Source: Rhizorhabdus dicambivorans (GTDB taxonomy: Bacteria > Pseudomonadota > Alphaproteobacteria > Sphingomonadales > Sphingomonadaceae). Taken from it: DNA of 64,000 bases. A program made the position numbers and the translations under genes. The stretch is from positions 620,001 through 684,000 of the forward strand of contig NZ_CP023449.1 in assembly GCF_002355275.1 (NCBI RefSeq), given 5' to 3'. Of the stretch, positions 52,144 to 59,702 are shown piece by piece; the stretch's first letter is position 1, and every line of letters starts with the position of its first letter. The notes beneath the pieces were generated by a model. It saw only the letters and a program-made list of their open reading frames with translations, did no database searches and was not told the DNA's origin.

Positions 52144-53667
52144 TCAGTTCGGGATCGCGGTGCACGACCCGCTAGTGCTGCCGAACGATGCGGTCGAGGA
52201 GTTGCAGGCCCAGCCCGCATACCAGGTGTCGCTCGTATCGCGCACCGCGCCGATATAGCTGGTGGTCACGAAGAAGCTGCCGAGGGTCGCCGCGTTGAAG
52301 GCGGTGCGGGCGGCTTCGTTGGCGCCGTTGACGAAGGTACCGGTCAGCGACGAGGTGAAGGCCGGGTTGTTGTTGGTGCCGGCGGTGAAGATCGTCTGGA
52401 CCGCCGCCTCGTTGCCGTCGGCACGATAGGGCGCGGTGGCGCAGGCGAGGACGACCGAGTTGAACACCGGCGGGCCGACATCGTCGAGGGCGCTGTTCGC
52501 CGCGCGGGTGGTGGTGCCGCCGGTCTCGTCGATGTCGAGGCACGATCCAGTGCCGGTGACGACGCCGTTGACCATCGTGTAGTCGGTACCGCCGCGCAGC
52601 AGCATCACATTGCCGCCCTGGACGGTCGAGCGCTGGACGAAGGTGAAGTTGGCGAGGCGGGTGTTCTGGCGGGGCAGAGCATCCTCGTTGCCGTTCGAGT
52701 CGGCCTCGATCATCGAGTCGCCGTTATTGGCATCGCGCTGGACGGCGATGACGAACTGGATGAAGCCCTTATAGCCGAGGTCGGTGTCGAGCGCGTCGTC
52801 GTCGGCGCCGGTCATCACCAGATATTTCAGGTTGGCGCGGCCGCCGAAGATCTCGATGCCGTCGTCCGAGCTGTTGTGGATCTGGATGTGGTCGAGGGTG
52901 GTGCCGCTGCCGACGCCGCCCAGGGTCAGGCCCTGCAGTTCGTTGCCGGGCGCGATCGCGAAGCCCGAATAGCGGATCTGGACATATTGCAGCGTGCCGC
53001 TGTTGTCCGCCGCCTGGTCGCCGCCGTAGAGCGAGCTGGTGGTGCCTTCGATGACCTGCTGGCAGGTGGCCGAGCCGCCCGCGACCGAGGTGTTGCAATC
53101 CGAGATCGGCGCGCGGCCGAGCAGGACGATGCCGCCCCACAGGCCCTGGCTGCTGTCGGTGGTGGTGCCGAGCACATTGTCGCGCGCGGTGAAGATGATC
53201 GGCTGGGTCGCGGTGCCGATCGCGTTGAGGCGCGAGCCGCGGTTGACGACCAGATAATCGTTGCCCGACGAGGCAAAGACGGTGACGCCCGGCTGGACGG
53301 TGAGGGTGACGCGCTGGCCACCGGTGGCGTTGCCGTCGCCGCCGATGTCGGTGCCGACATTGACCGGGCCCGACAGCGAGTAGATCACGCCCGGCAGCTT
53401 CTGCAGGGTGGTGTCGGCGGTGATGCGGCCCGAAATCTCGCAGTTACGGAAGGCCGTGGTGATGGTGCCGCGGTCGATCGTGCCGGTCGGGCAGGACGCG
53501 GCTGCCTGGCCCGGGGTCGGGGTCGGCGTGGGGGTCGGCGTCGGGGTGGGCGTCGGGGTTGGGGTGACGATCGTGCCTTCGCCCGGCGAGGCGACGTCGT
53601 CGGCGCCGCCGCAGGCGGTCAGGGCCAGGGCGCACCCCAGCATCAGGATGGAACGGAAGTTTTTCAT
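52144..53667 (-). CDS. Surface lipoprotein with Thr-Pro linker and beta-helix-like body
   Basis: A 507-residue lipoprotein, lipobox ALTAC with Cys19. Residues about 34-52 are nine Thr-Pro dipeptides, a rigid spacer. The body is rich in short beta repeats and Gly/Asn/Asp turns (GDGNATGGQRVTLTVQPGVT, GIVLLGRAPISDCNT, LQYVQIRYSGFAIAPGNELQ, DHIQIHNSSDDGIEIFGG), which suggests a right-handed parallel beta-helix. Several paired cysteines occur. I do not recognise a named family. It precedes the TonB receptor and adjoins a T2SS, which exports folded lipoproteins in relatives. It may be displayed on the surface or be the receptor's partner. Confidence 0.75.
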   Translation of the reverse strand: MKNFRSILMLGCALALTACGGADDVASPGEGTIVTPTPTPTPTPTPTPTPTPGQAAASCPTGTIDRGTITTAFRNCEISGRITADTTLQKLPGVIYSLSGPVNVGTDIGGDGNATGGQRVTLTVQPGVTVFASSGNDYLVVNRGSRLNAIGTATQPIIFTARDNVLGTTTDSSQGLWGGIVLLGRAPISDCNTSVAGGSATCQQVIEGTTSSLYGGDQAADNSGTLQYVQIRYSGFAIAPGNELQGLTLGGVGSGTTLDHIQIHNSSDDGIEIFGGRANLKYLVMTGADDDALDTDLGYKGFIQFVIAVQRDANNGDSMIEADSNGNEDALPRQNTRLANFTFVQRSTVQGGNVMLLRGGTDYTMVNGVVTGTGSCLDIDETGGTTTRAANSALDDVGPPVFNSVVLACATAPYRADGNEAAVQTIFTAGTNNNPAFTSSLTGTFVNGANEAARTAFNAATLGSFFVTTSYIGAVRDTSDTWYAGWACNSSTASFGSTSGSCTAIPN

Positions 53668-53767
53668 GATTGCCCCTTTGCTGGACCACAGGGTCGCGCG
53701 CCGACTCCGGCACCGCCCGTCGGGAGTCGCCTCTAGTGGGGCTGGATGGCGGTGCGATTACGCCAGC

Positions 53768-53785
53768 GTGACAGTTTCGAGACAG
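53768..53785 (-). promoter_or_regulatory. Pho-box-like site upstream of lipoprotein/TonB operon
   Basis: Minus strand CTGTCTC-GAAA-CTGTCAC, two half-sites 11 bp apart, matching CTGTCAT-N4-CTGTCAT at 11 of 14 positions, 101 bp before the lipoprotein ATG. It points toward that gene. Activation by PhoB is inference. Confidence 0.6.
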
Positions 53786-53798
53786 CGGGCGGCAGCTG

Positions 53799-54434
53799 TC
53801 ACCGTATCGGCCAGGGGCGCTCGCGATACCATTTGGTGATCACATATTTGCTCCCCTGGCGGACCTTCATCCCGCAATGCAGCGTCCAGGGATTGGGTTT
53901 GCCGTCGGCGGTGATATTGGCCCAGACGACCAGCTTGCCGGGCTCCGGCTGGATGATCTTGTCGAGTCGCCGGAACCGGGTCGCTCCGCCCGCGCCGGGT
54001 TGGTTGAGGTAGATCATCGCCGTCCAGCTGCGCTGGCCGGTCTCGCCGCAATGGGTGAGATAGTCGAAGCCGGTCGGCTCGAAATAGTCGGTATGGTCGC
54101 GGAACTCGTCCCCCACGTCATATTTCTGGCCCTGGATTGGCTCCCCCAGCGCGGGATCGATTCCCAGCATGTCGGCGATATCGGCATCGAGCCCGGCCGC
54201 AAGGGCGCTCGCGGGATCGAGATCGCAGGTCTTGCTGGTGCGAAAATAGGCGACGCCCTGATCATCGGCGATCGTCGAGGGGCGGTTGTCGCGGTCGATC
54301 AGCGCCACCAGTTCCGCGCAGCGCGCTGCATCGAGGAACTCTCGAACGATGAACAGCTCCGCCTTGGAGCCAGGCATCTTTTGTGCGCCGCGGCTCCGCA
54401 GATGCGCGGCAACGGGGGTGACGGAATCGGTCAT
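53799..54434 (-). CDS. Prolyl 4-hydroxylase family 2OG-Fe(II) dioxygenase
   Basis: A 211-residue protein with no signal peptide. Iron ligands are His114 and Asp116 in EFRDHTDYF and His186 in WTLHCGMK. 2-oxoglutarate contact is Lys196 in RQGSKYVITKWY. AYFRTSKTCDLD corresponds to the R-T-S substrate-lid motif of P4H enzymes. Start could also be Met20. It is upstream of, and co-oriented with, the lipoprotein whose linker is a Thr-Pro repeat. Its start region faces the GST gene across a perfect Pho box. The true substrate is unknown. Confidence 0.88.
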   Translation of the reverse strand: MTDSVTPVAAHLRSRGAQKMPGSKAELFIVREFLDAARCAELVALIDRDNRPSTIADDQGVAYFRTSKTCDLDPASALAAGLDADIADMLGIDPALGEPIQGQKYDVGDEFRDHTDYFEPTGFDYLTHCGETGQRSWTAMIYLNQPGAGGATRFRRLDKIIQPEPGKLVVWANITADGKPNPWTLHCGMKVRQGSKYVITKWYRERPWPIR

Positions 54435-54480
54435 GATGCGGTCGCTTCTAGCGCGACCGCGCCGGTCTGGGATATGCGCT

Positions 54481-54498
54481 CTGTCATCCGCCTGTCAT
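54481..54498 (+). promoter_or_regulatory. Perfect Pho box CTGTCAT-CCGC-CTGTCAT
   Basis: Two exact CTGTCAT repeats with a 4-bp spacer, the canonical PhoB site, 34 bp before the GST ATG and 46 bp before the prolyl hydroxylase ATG on the other strand. Orientation favours the GST gene, but divergent control is possible. Confidence 0.75.
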
Positions 54499-54532
54499 CA
54501 GGGCGCCACCGCGTCGACCATCGGGAGACAGC

Positions 54533-55183
54533 ATGACCCTCATCCTCTATTCGCACCCGCTCTCCTCCTATTGCCACAAGGCGAAGGCCGCCTGCTACGA
54601 GAAGGGCGTGGCGTTCGAGGAGCGAATCCTCGACGGCAGCGAGCCGGCGATGGGCGAATGGGCGGCGCTGTGGCCGATCGGCAAATTCCCGATCGCCGTC
54701 CATGACGGCCGGATGGTCTTCGAGGCGACCGGCATCATCGAATATGTGGAGGCGCGCTTTCCCGATACGCCGCGCCTGATACCGGCCGATCCGCTGGTGG
54801 CGGCCGAGGTGCGAATGTGGGATCGCTTCTTCGACAATTATGTCGCCACGCCGCAGCAACGCCTGGTCAACATCGCGCTGGGCCGCGAGCATGACGATGG
54901 CGGCGCGCCGTGGCGGGCGGCGCTGGATACCGCCTACGCGCTGCTCGACGATCGGATGCGGGGAAGGGAATGGGTTGCCGGGGACGGCTTCAGCATGGCT
55001 GACTGTTCGGCGGCGCCGCAGCTGCTCTATGCCGACTGGACCCATGCGATCCCGCAACATCTCGAGGCGCTCTGGGCCTATCGCGGCCGATTGCTGGCGC
55101 GGCCCAGCTATGCCCGCGCGCTCGACGAGGCGCGGCCCTACCGCCACATGTTCCCGCTTGGCGCGCCCGAAGGGCGGGACTGA
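54533..55183 (+). CDS. Glutathione S-transferase family protein
   Basis: A 216-residue GST. The N-terminal thioredoxin fold has LILYSHPLSSYCHKAKAACY, with Ser/Cys candidates for the active site, and GKFPIAVHDGRMVFEATGII (the cis-Pro and glutathione Glu/Ala loop). The C-terminal helical domain carries GFSMADCSAAPQLLYADW (N-capping box). Located directly after a perfect Pho box, which hints at phosphate-starvation induction. Substrate not known. Confidence 0.88.
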   Translation: MTLILYSHPLSSYCHKAKAACYEKGVAFEERILDGSEPAMGEWAALWPIGKFPIAVHDGRMVFEATGIIEYVEARFPDTPRLIPADPLVAAEVRMWDRFFDNYVATPQQRLVNIALGREHDDGGAPWRAALDTAYALLDDRMRGREWVAGDGFSMADCSAAPQLLYADWTHAIPQHLEALWAYRGRLLARPSYARALDEARPYRHMFPLGAPEGRD

Positions 55184-55192
55184 CGGCGCTGC

Positions 55193-55567
55193 CTAGCGCG
55201 CCTCTTTCCTCCGGATCAGCGCGGCGATGCAGGAGGCGCGGTCGATGTCCTCGCCCGTCGGCAGCCGCGCGTCGACATGGGTGACGACCGGCTCGCGGCC
55301 CGGCGCGGGGGGATAGAGATAGGCGTCGAGCACGCAGACCCCGCTGGCATATTGCAGCTTGCGGGCCGTGTCCTCGCGGACATCCTGGTTGGGGTTGCCG
55401 AACTGGCTGATCAGCGCGCGCGCGTCCCGCCCCATCACCCGGTCGAGCCCCGCTTCGCTCCGCGCCGGTGGGGGCGGCGCGGAGACGATCGGGAGGTTGC
55501 CGGTGGTGGGGCCGCAGGCGGCGAGCAGCGCGAAGGCGCCGGGGGCGATAAAACGAAGCCGCGTCAT
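55193..55567 (-). CDS. Small predicted lipoprotein
   Basis: A 124-residue lipoprotein with lipobox ALLAAC (Cys18). The mature part has GRDARALISQFGNPNQDVRE and ARKLQYASGVCVLDAYLYP, a pattern reminiscent of the SmpA/BamE fold (a G-x-P turn followed by two strands). Two further cysteines may form a disulfide. The ATG at 55567 matches the signal; the frame continues upstream without support. It converges with the GST gene and is divergent from adenosine kinase. Function unknown. Confidence 0.75.
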   Translation of the reverse strand: MTRLRFIAPGAFALLAACGPTTGNLPIVSAPPPPARSEAGLDRVMGRDARALISQFGNPNQDVREDTARKLQYASGVCVLDAYLYPPAPGREPVVTHVDARLPTGEDIDRASCIAALIRRKEAR

Positions 55568-55658
55568 GCCGCCCGGCACAGCATCATATCCGCCGAAGCG
55601 CAAGGGCAGGGGCGGCGGGCCGCTTGGCGGCGGCGACAAGCTTCGGTAGGGAGCGGCG

Positions 55659-56657
55659 ATGGATTCCCCCCGCTATGATGTGGTCGCGATCGGCAACGCG
55701 CTGGTCGACGTGCTCTGCCACAAGGATGATGATTTCGTCGCCGCGCAGGGCCTCAAGCGCGGGTTGATGCAGCCCATCGCGCCGGATGCGGCGGTGCTGC
55801 TGCACCAGGCGATGGGGGTGTGCGAAGAGGTATGTGGCGGGTCGGCCGCCAACACCATGGCCGCGCTGGCCCGGCTCGGCCTTCGGCTCGCCTTTGTCGG
55901 GCAGGTCGGCGACGACCGGCTGGGCCGCCTGTTCGCGAACGACATGGCGGCGAACGGCGTCGATTTCCCGCTGCCGCCGATCGCCACGCCCACCGGCCGC
56001 TGCCTGATCATCGTCAGCCCCGATGGTCACAGGACGATGAACACCGCGATCGGCGCCTCCGAATATCTGCCGCCTGCCGCCTTCGATCCTACCATCGCCG
56101 CCGATACGGCGATCCTCTATGTCGAAGGCTATATGTGGCGCACGACCGAGCCGCGCGCCGCCAGCCAGGCGGCCTTCCGCGCAGCGCGGGCGGCGGGGCG
56201 GCGGACCGCCTTCACCCTGTCCTCCGAATTTTGCGTGCGAGAGCATCATGACGATTTCGTCCACCTGATCGAGGCGGGGCTGATCGACATCCTCTTCTCG
56301 AACGAAGGCGAACTGGCCGAGCTGAGCGGCTGCGCCGATTTCGAGGCGGGGGTCGCCTGGGCGGCGGCGCGGGTGCCGCTGCTGATCGCGACACGAGGGC
56401 CCGAAGGGGCGATTGCGGTTCAGGGCGGCGAGCGGTTCGCAACCCGCGCCGAGCCCTTCGGCGCGATCGTTGACACAACCGGGGCGGGCGATCTGTTCGC
56501 CGCCGGAGTGCTGGCGGGCCTTGCGCGCGGAAGCGACCTGCCGACGAGCCTGCGCATGGGGTCGATCGCCGCCGGGCGGATCATCATCGAGACAGGGCCG
56601 CGCCTGCCGGCTGACGAGGACCTCGCGGCATTGATCGGGACACGGCTGGCCGGTTGA
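55659..56657 (+). CDS. Adenosine kinase (PfkB family)
   Basis: A 332-residue ribokinase-fold enzyme. YDVVAIGNALVDVLCHKDDD opens the fold; GGSAANTMAALARLGLRLAF is the first PfkB motif; VDTTGAGDLFAAGVLAGLAR is the second with the catalytic Asp. Sequence style matches the alphaproteobacterial PfkB group annotated as adenosine kinase. A related sugar kinase is possible. Phosphorylates adenosine to AMP for purine salvage. Confidence 0.88.
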   Translation: MDSPRYDVVAIGNALVDVLCHKDDDFVAAQGLKRGLMQPIAPDAAVLLHQAMGVCEEVCGGSAANTMAALARLGLRLAFVGQVGDDRLGRLFANDMAANGVDFPLPPIATPTGRCLIIVSPDGHRTMNTAIGASEYLPPAAFDPTIAADTAILYVEGYMWRTTEPRAASQAAFRAARAAGRRTAFTLSSEFCVREHHDDFVHLIEAGLIDILFSNEGELAELSGCADFEAGVAWAAARVPLLIATRGPEGAIAVQGGERFATRAEPFGAIVDTTGAGDLFAAGVLAGLARGSDLPTSLRMGSIAAGRIIIETGPRLPADEDLAALIGTRLAG

Positions 56658-56707
56658 GCCAGCCCCCGCCCGCCCATCCCGTTAGGAATGAGCGGGTGGG
56701 AAGCGGA

Positions 56708-58231
56708 TTACTCGATCGGCGGCACCGGCTGCGGCGGGGCGTCGGCATCGGTCTCATGGACTTCGACGATGCCGCGGCCGAGATGGCTCTTCCGGTAGCC
56801 GTACAGATAATAGACCACGAGGCCGAGCGCCGCCCAGCTGAAGAACAGGGTGATGGTGTAGGCCGACAGATTGTAGAAGAGATAGACGCAGCCCGCCGCC
56901 GACAGCGGCGCGACGACCGCAACGGCCGGGGTGCGGAACGGGCGCTTGCGGTCCGGATCGGTCCGGCGCAGCACGAGCACCGCGATCGACACCGCGCCGA
57001 AGGCGAACAGCGTTCCCGAGTTGGAGATGTCGGCGAGCGCGCCGACCGGGAACAGCGCCGCGAAGATCGCGACGAAGATGCCGGTCATGATCGTCACCAC
57101 ATGCGGCGTCTTGTAGCGCGGATGAACCTTCGAGAAGACGGTGGGCAGCAGGCCGTCGCGGCTCATCACGAAGAAGATGCGGGTCTGACCGAACATCATC
57201 ATCAGGATGACCGAGGGCAGCGCGAGGCCGGCCGCGAGGCCGAGCAGGTTGCCGATCTGGGGCCAGCCGATCTCGCGCAGCGTCCAGGCCAGCGCCTCCT
57301 TCGAGCAGACCACCTTGGAGTCGCCGATCGCCGAGCAGGCGGCGGCAAGCTGGGTGGAGCCGGTGGGAATGCCGGCCCCCGACGCATCGAGCATCGGCTG
57401 CGCGCCGACCCCGCCGATGACGCCGGCCGATACCAGCATGTAGAAGATGGTGCAGATGCCGAGCGAGCCGATCAGGCCGATCGGCATGTTGCGCTGGGGA
57501 TTCTTCGTTTCCTCGGCCGCGGTGGAGACCGCGTCGAAGCCGACATAGGCGAAGAAGATCGACGCCGCCGCCGCCGAGATGCCGGCGAAGCCGAGCGGGG
57601 CGAAGGGATCGAAATTGTCCATGTTCATCACCGGCAGCGCCAGCACGACGAACAGCGACAGCGCGGCGACCTTCACGCCGACGAGGATGGCGTTGACCGT
57701 CGCGCTCTCCTTGGTGCCGAGGACCAGCAGCCAGGTGACGAGCAGCGCGATGATCGCGGCCGGAATATTGACGATGCCGCCGTCGATCGGGCCGAGCACC
57801 AGTTCCTTGGGGACGGTTATTCCGGTCAGCGACTGGAACAGCCCGACGACATAGCCGGACCATCCCACCGATACAGCGCCGGCCGCGATCGCATATTCGA
57901 GGACTAGCGCCCAGCCGACCATCCACGCGACCAGCTCACCCATTACGGCATAGCTGTAGGTGTAGGCCGATCCGGAAACCGGCACCATGGCCGCCATTTC
58001 GGCGTAGCAGAGCGCCGCAACGGCACAGACGAAGCCCGCGATGACGAAGGCGAGGATCATGCCGGGGCCGGCCTTCTGTGCGGCCTCGGCGGTGAGGACG
58101 AAGATGCCCGTGCCGATGATGCCGCCGATACCGAGCATGGTGAGCTGGAAGGGGCCGAGGGAGCGATGCAGCGATTTCTTGGCTGCGGTGGCGAGGATGG
58201 CGTCGAGTGGCTTTACACGCCCGAAGATCAT
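56708..58231 (-). CDS. APC-superfamily amino acid permease
   Basis: A 507-residue integral inner-membrane protein with about 12 to 14 hydrophobic segments. TM1 contains LGIGGIIGTGIFVLTAEAAQ, the unwound-helix substrate site of APC transporters. PVSGSAYTYSYAVMGELVAW and the later ILMMMFGQTRIFFVMSRDGL are typical of the cationic amino acid transporter branch. An extracytoplasmic loop (about 270-310) holds two cysteines. Substrate is probably an amino acid but cannot be named. Confidence 0.92.
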   Translation of the reverse strand: MIFGRVKPLDAILATAAKKSLHRSLGPFQLTMLGIGGIIGTGIFVLTAEAAQKAGPGMILAFVIAGFVCAVAALCYAEMAAMVPVSGSAYTYSYAVMGELVAWMVGWALVLEYAIAAGAVSVGWSGYVVGLFQSLTGITVPKELVLGPIDGGIVNIPAAIIALLVTWLLVLGTKESATVNAILVGVKVAALSLFVVLALPVMNMDNFDPFAPLGFAGISAAAASIFFAYVGFDAVSTAAEETKNPQRNMPIGLIGSLGICTIFYMLVSAGVIGGVGAQPMLDASGAGIPTGSTQLAAACSAIGDSKVVCSKEALAWTLREIGWPQIGNLLGLAAGLALPSVILMMMFGQTRIFFVMSRDGLLPTVFSKVHPRYKTPHVVTIMTGIFVAIFAALFPVGALADISNSGTLFAFGAVSIAVLVLRRTDPDRKRPFRTPAVAVVAPLSAAGCVYLFYNLSAYTITLFFSWAALGLVVYYLYGYRKSHLGRGIVEVHETDADAPPQPVPPIE

Positions 58232-58337
58232 GCGGGTTTTCCCTTGTCTGGCCGGGCGCGATGCCCACGGCCGATCATGGGATCGGGAGCCTAACCGCTA
58301 ATTCTCCGCGCGCAATAGAATTGCATGGCTCCCGCCT

Positions 58338-58724
58338 TCATCCCCGTGGCGCGGGAATCATCTCGCGGAACTGGCGGCCGCCAAAGATATGGACGTGGAG
58401 GTGGGGCACCTCCTGATGCCCATGGCCGCCGATATTGGCGAGCAGCCGATAGCCGGGAGCCACAAGGCCCGCCTCGCGCGCAACATGGCCGACCGCGCGG
58501 ATGAAGCCCGCCACCTCTGCGTCCGATCCCGTGGCGGTAAAATCGTCCCAGGAGACATAGGGCCCTTTGGGGATCACCAGGATGTGGACCGGCGCCTGCG
58601 GGTTGATGTCGTGGAAGGCGAGCGCCCACTCATCCTCATAGACCGTCTTCGACGGCAGTTCGCCGCGCAGGATGCGGGCGAAGACATTGCCGTCATCATA
58701 GGGCTGGGTGGCATCGATCGGCAT
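58338..58724 (-). CDS. HIT-family (Hint-like) nucleotide hydrolase
   Basis: A 128-residue protein with the histidine triad HLHVHIF (His108, His110, His112), preceded by ALAFHDINPQAPVHILVIPK and LANIGGHGHQEVPH. Hydrolyses purine nucleoside phosphoramidates or similar. The ATG at 58724 is chosen; the frame to 58784 runs into a REP-like repeat. It lies downstream of hisE on the same strand, an association often seen in alphaproteobacteria. Confidence 0.93.
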   Translation of the reverse strand: MPIDATQPYDDGNVFARILRGELPSKTVYEDEWALAFHDINPQAPVHILVIPKGPYVSWDDFTATGSDAEVAGFIRAVGHVAREAGLVAPGYRLLANIGGHGHQEVPHLHVHIFGGRQFREMIPAPRG

Positions 58725-58741
58725 GGTTTCAACCTTCCAGT

Positions 58742-58770
58742 CGTCATTCCAGCAAAAGCGGGAATCTCGG
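58742..58770. repeat. REP-like palindrome between hisE and HIT gene
   Basis: CGTCATTCCAGCAAAAGCGG followed by GAATCTCGG, a palindromic REP-like unit between hisE and the HIT gene. Same family as the one at 2331. Confidence 0.55.
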
Positions 58771-58819
58771 TTCTTCTTCGTCACGCTGCCAGATCACGGG
58801 CAGGCCGGGATGGCGGAAA

Positions 58820-59140
58820 TCAGACCTTTGGCCGCGCCGCCTTCTCTGCGAGACCCGAGGTCCCCTCGCGCCGCTCCAGCTCGGCCAGGACGTCGACGAA
58901 GGGCACGCCCGCCTCGTTCAGCAGCACCATCAGGTGGAAGATCAGGTCGGCGGCCTCGCCGGTCACGCCCCTGGCATCGCCCGCCATCGCGGCGATCACC
59001 GTCTCGACCGCCTCCTCGCCCAGCTTCTGGGCGATCTTGGGCATGCCCTTCGCGAACAGGGCGGCGACATAGGAAGCCGACGCATCGCCGCCACGGCGCG
59101 TGGCGATGGTCGATTCGAGCTGTTCGAGCGTGCCGGTCAT
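58820..59140 (-). CDS. hisE: Phosphoribosyl-ATP diphosphatase
   Basis: The second step of histidine biosynthesis. The 106-residue MazG-like helical protein has AALFAKGMPKIAQKLGEEAV, ETVIAAMAGDARGVTGEAAD and LIFHLMVLLNEAGVPFVDVL. The acidic residues that bind Mg2+ (EEAVET, EAAD) are present. The ATG at 59140 is used; the frame continuing to 59293 crosses a terminator-like hairpin. Other his genes are not in the window. Confidence 0.94.
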   Translation of the reverse strand: MTGTLEQLESTIATRRGGDASASYVAALFAKGMPKIAQKLGEEAVETVIAAMAGDARGVTGEAADLIFHLMVLLNEAGVPFVDVLAELERREGTSGLAEKAARPKV

Positions 59141-59193
59141 GCCGGCGCTTGAAGCCTGCCCGGGCGGTAAGGTCAATGGGGGCCGGAAATACT

Positions 59194-59244
59194 GATCCCC
59201 GCCCGCCATCCACCGACAGGAAGCGGTGAGGGCGGGCGGGGATC
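59194..59244 (-). terminator. Strong GC-rich hairpin after PEP-CTERM gene
   Basis: GATCCCCGCCCGCC pairs exactly with GGCGGGCGGGGATC around a 23-base loop, then AGTATTTCC on the minus strand. It is the likely terminator of the PEP-CTERM transcript, 87 bp after its stop. Confidence 0.65.
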
Positions 59245-59330
59245 GATTAAGCAGAGCAACGCTACAGGGGAATAAGCAAACTCGAACGCACACAACTCAA
59301 ACACAAAGCGAACAAACCAACTCAAGCAAC

Positions 59331-59528
59331 TTACGGGTCGCGGCGCTTCCGGCTCGCATAGCGGCCCACCAGCACGCCCGCGACCGCAACCAGGAACAAC
59401 ACCAACGCACTCGGCTGGGGCACCCGCTCCAGCCAATTCGAAACCACCTCCAGCTGCGCCCAAGCGGGAGAGGCGATCACGACGGCGACGAACAGCGCAA
59501 AAACCCCCCGGAATGCGGTACTCGCCAT
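59331..59528 (-). CDS. PEP-CTERM-type small exported protein
   Basis: A 65-residue protein made almost entirely of sorting signals. Signal peptide MASTAFRGVFALFVAVVIAS with PAWA/Q cleavage, a spacer of only about 10 residues (LEVVSNWLER), then a C-terminal sorting signal VPQPS, hydrophobic helix (41-54, ALVLFLVAVAGVLV), and a basic tail RYASRKRR. Members are processed by an exosortase, not seen in this window. A sigma-54-like promoter and a TGTAAA...CCGAC site lie upstream. The transcript has an 86-base T-rich 3' end before the hairpin. Confidence 0.78.
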   Translation of the reverse strand: MASTAFRGVFALFVAVVIASPAWAQLEVVSNWLERVPQPSALVLFLVAVAGVLVGRYASRKRRDP

Positions 59529-59593
59529 CGGATCAAGCCTCCCCCCGCTTCTCACCCCCGGGCGAGCTGAACAACGGGTTCACAAATCGTTAA

Positions 59594-59609
59594 AGCCAGA
59601 ATCGTGCCA
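59594..59609 (-). promoter_or_regulatory. Sigma-54-type promoter TGGCACGATTCTGGCT
   Basis: On the minus strand the -24/-12 elements TGGCACG-N4-TGGCT differ from TGGCACG-N4-TTGCT by one base, 66 bp upstream of the PEP-CTERM start and correctly oriented. Sigma-54 control of PEP-CTERM genes is known in other bacteria. Confidence 0.6.
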
Positions 59610-59673
59610 GTTTCCCGGTGGGCTGGATTTGCTGGGTTTTGGTGTGAAGCGCGCCGGGAGGCAGAAACGGGAG

Positions 59674-59689
59674 TGTAAAAGTTTCCGAC
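59674..59689. promoter_or_regulatory. TGTAAAAGTTTCCGAC upstream site
   Basis: A 16-base sequence 65 bp upstream of the sigma-54 element, at the distance of an enhancer site. A TGTAAA...CCGAC theme is, to my recollection, typical of PEP-CTERM gene upstream regions. Binding by a PrsR-like activator is inference. Confidence 0.45.
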
Positions 59690-59702
59690 TCTTTTTGTGT
59701 GG

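Noticed and set aside
53511-53570. Short tandem repeat that might suggest a CRISPR or satellite array
   Set aside because: It is the in-frame coding of the Thr-Pro linker in the lipoprotein, a hexamer-like repeat without spacers.
51013-53736. 907-codon open frame on the plus strand
   Set aside because: It runs antisense to the TonB receptor and lipoprotein genes, has the low-complexity Arg/Gly/Asp/Ala composition of a GC-driven shadow, and no recognisable domain.
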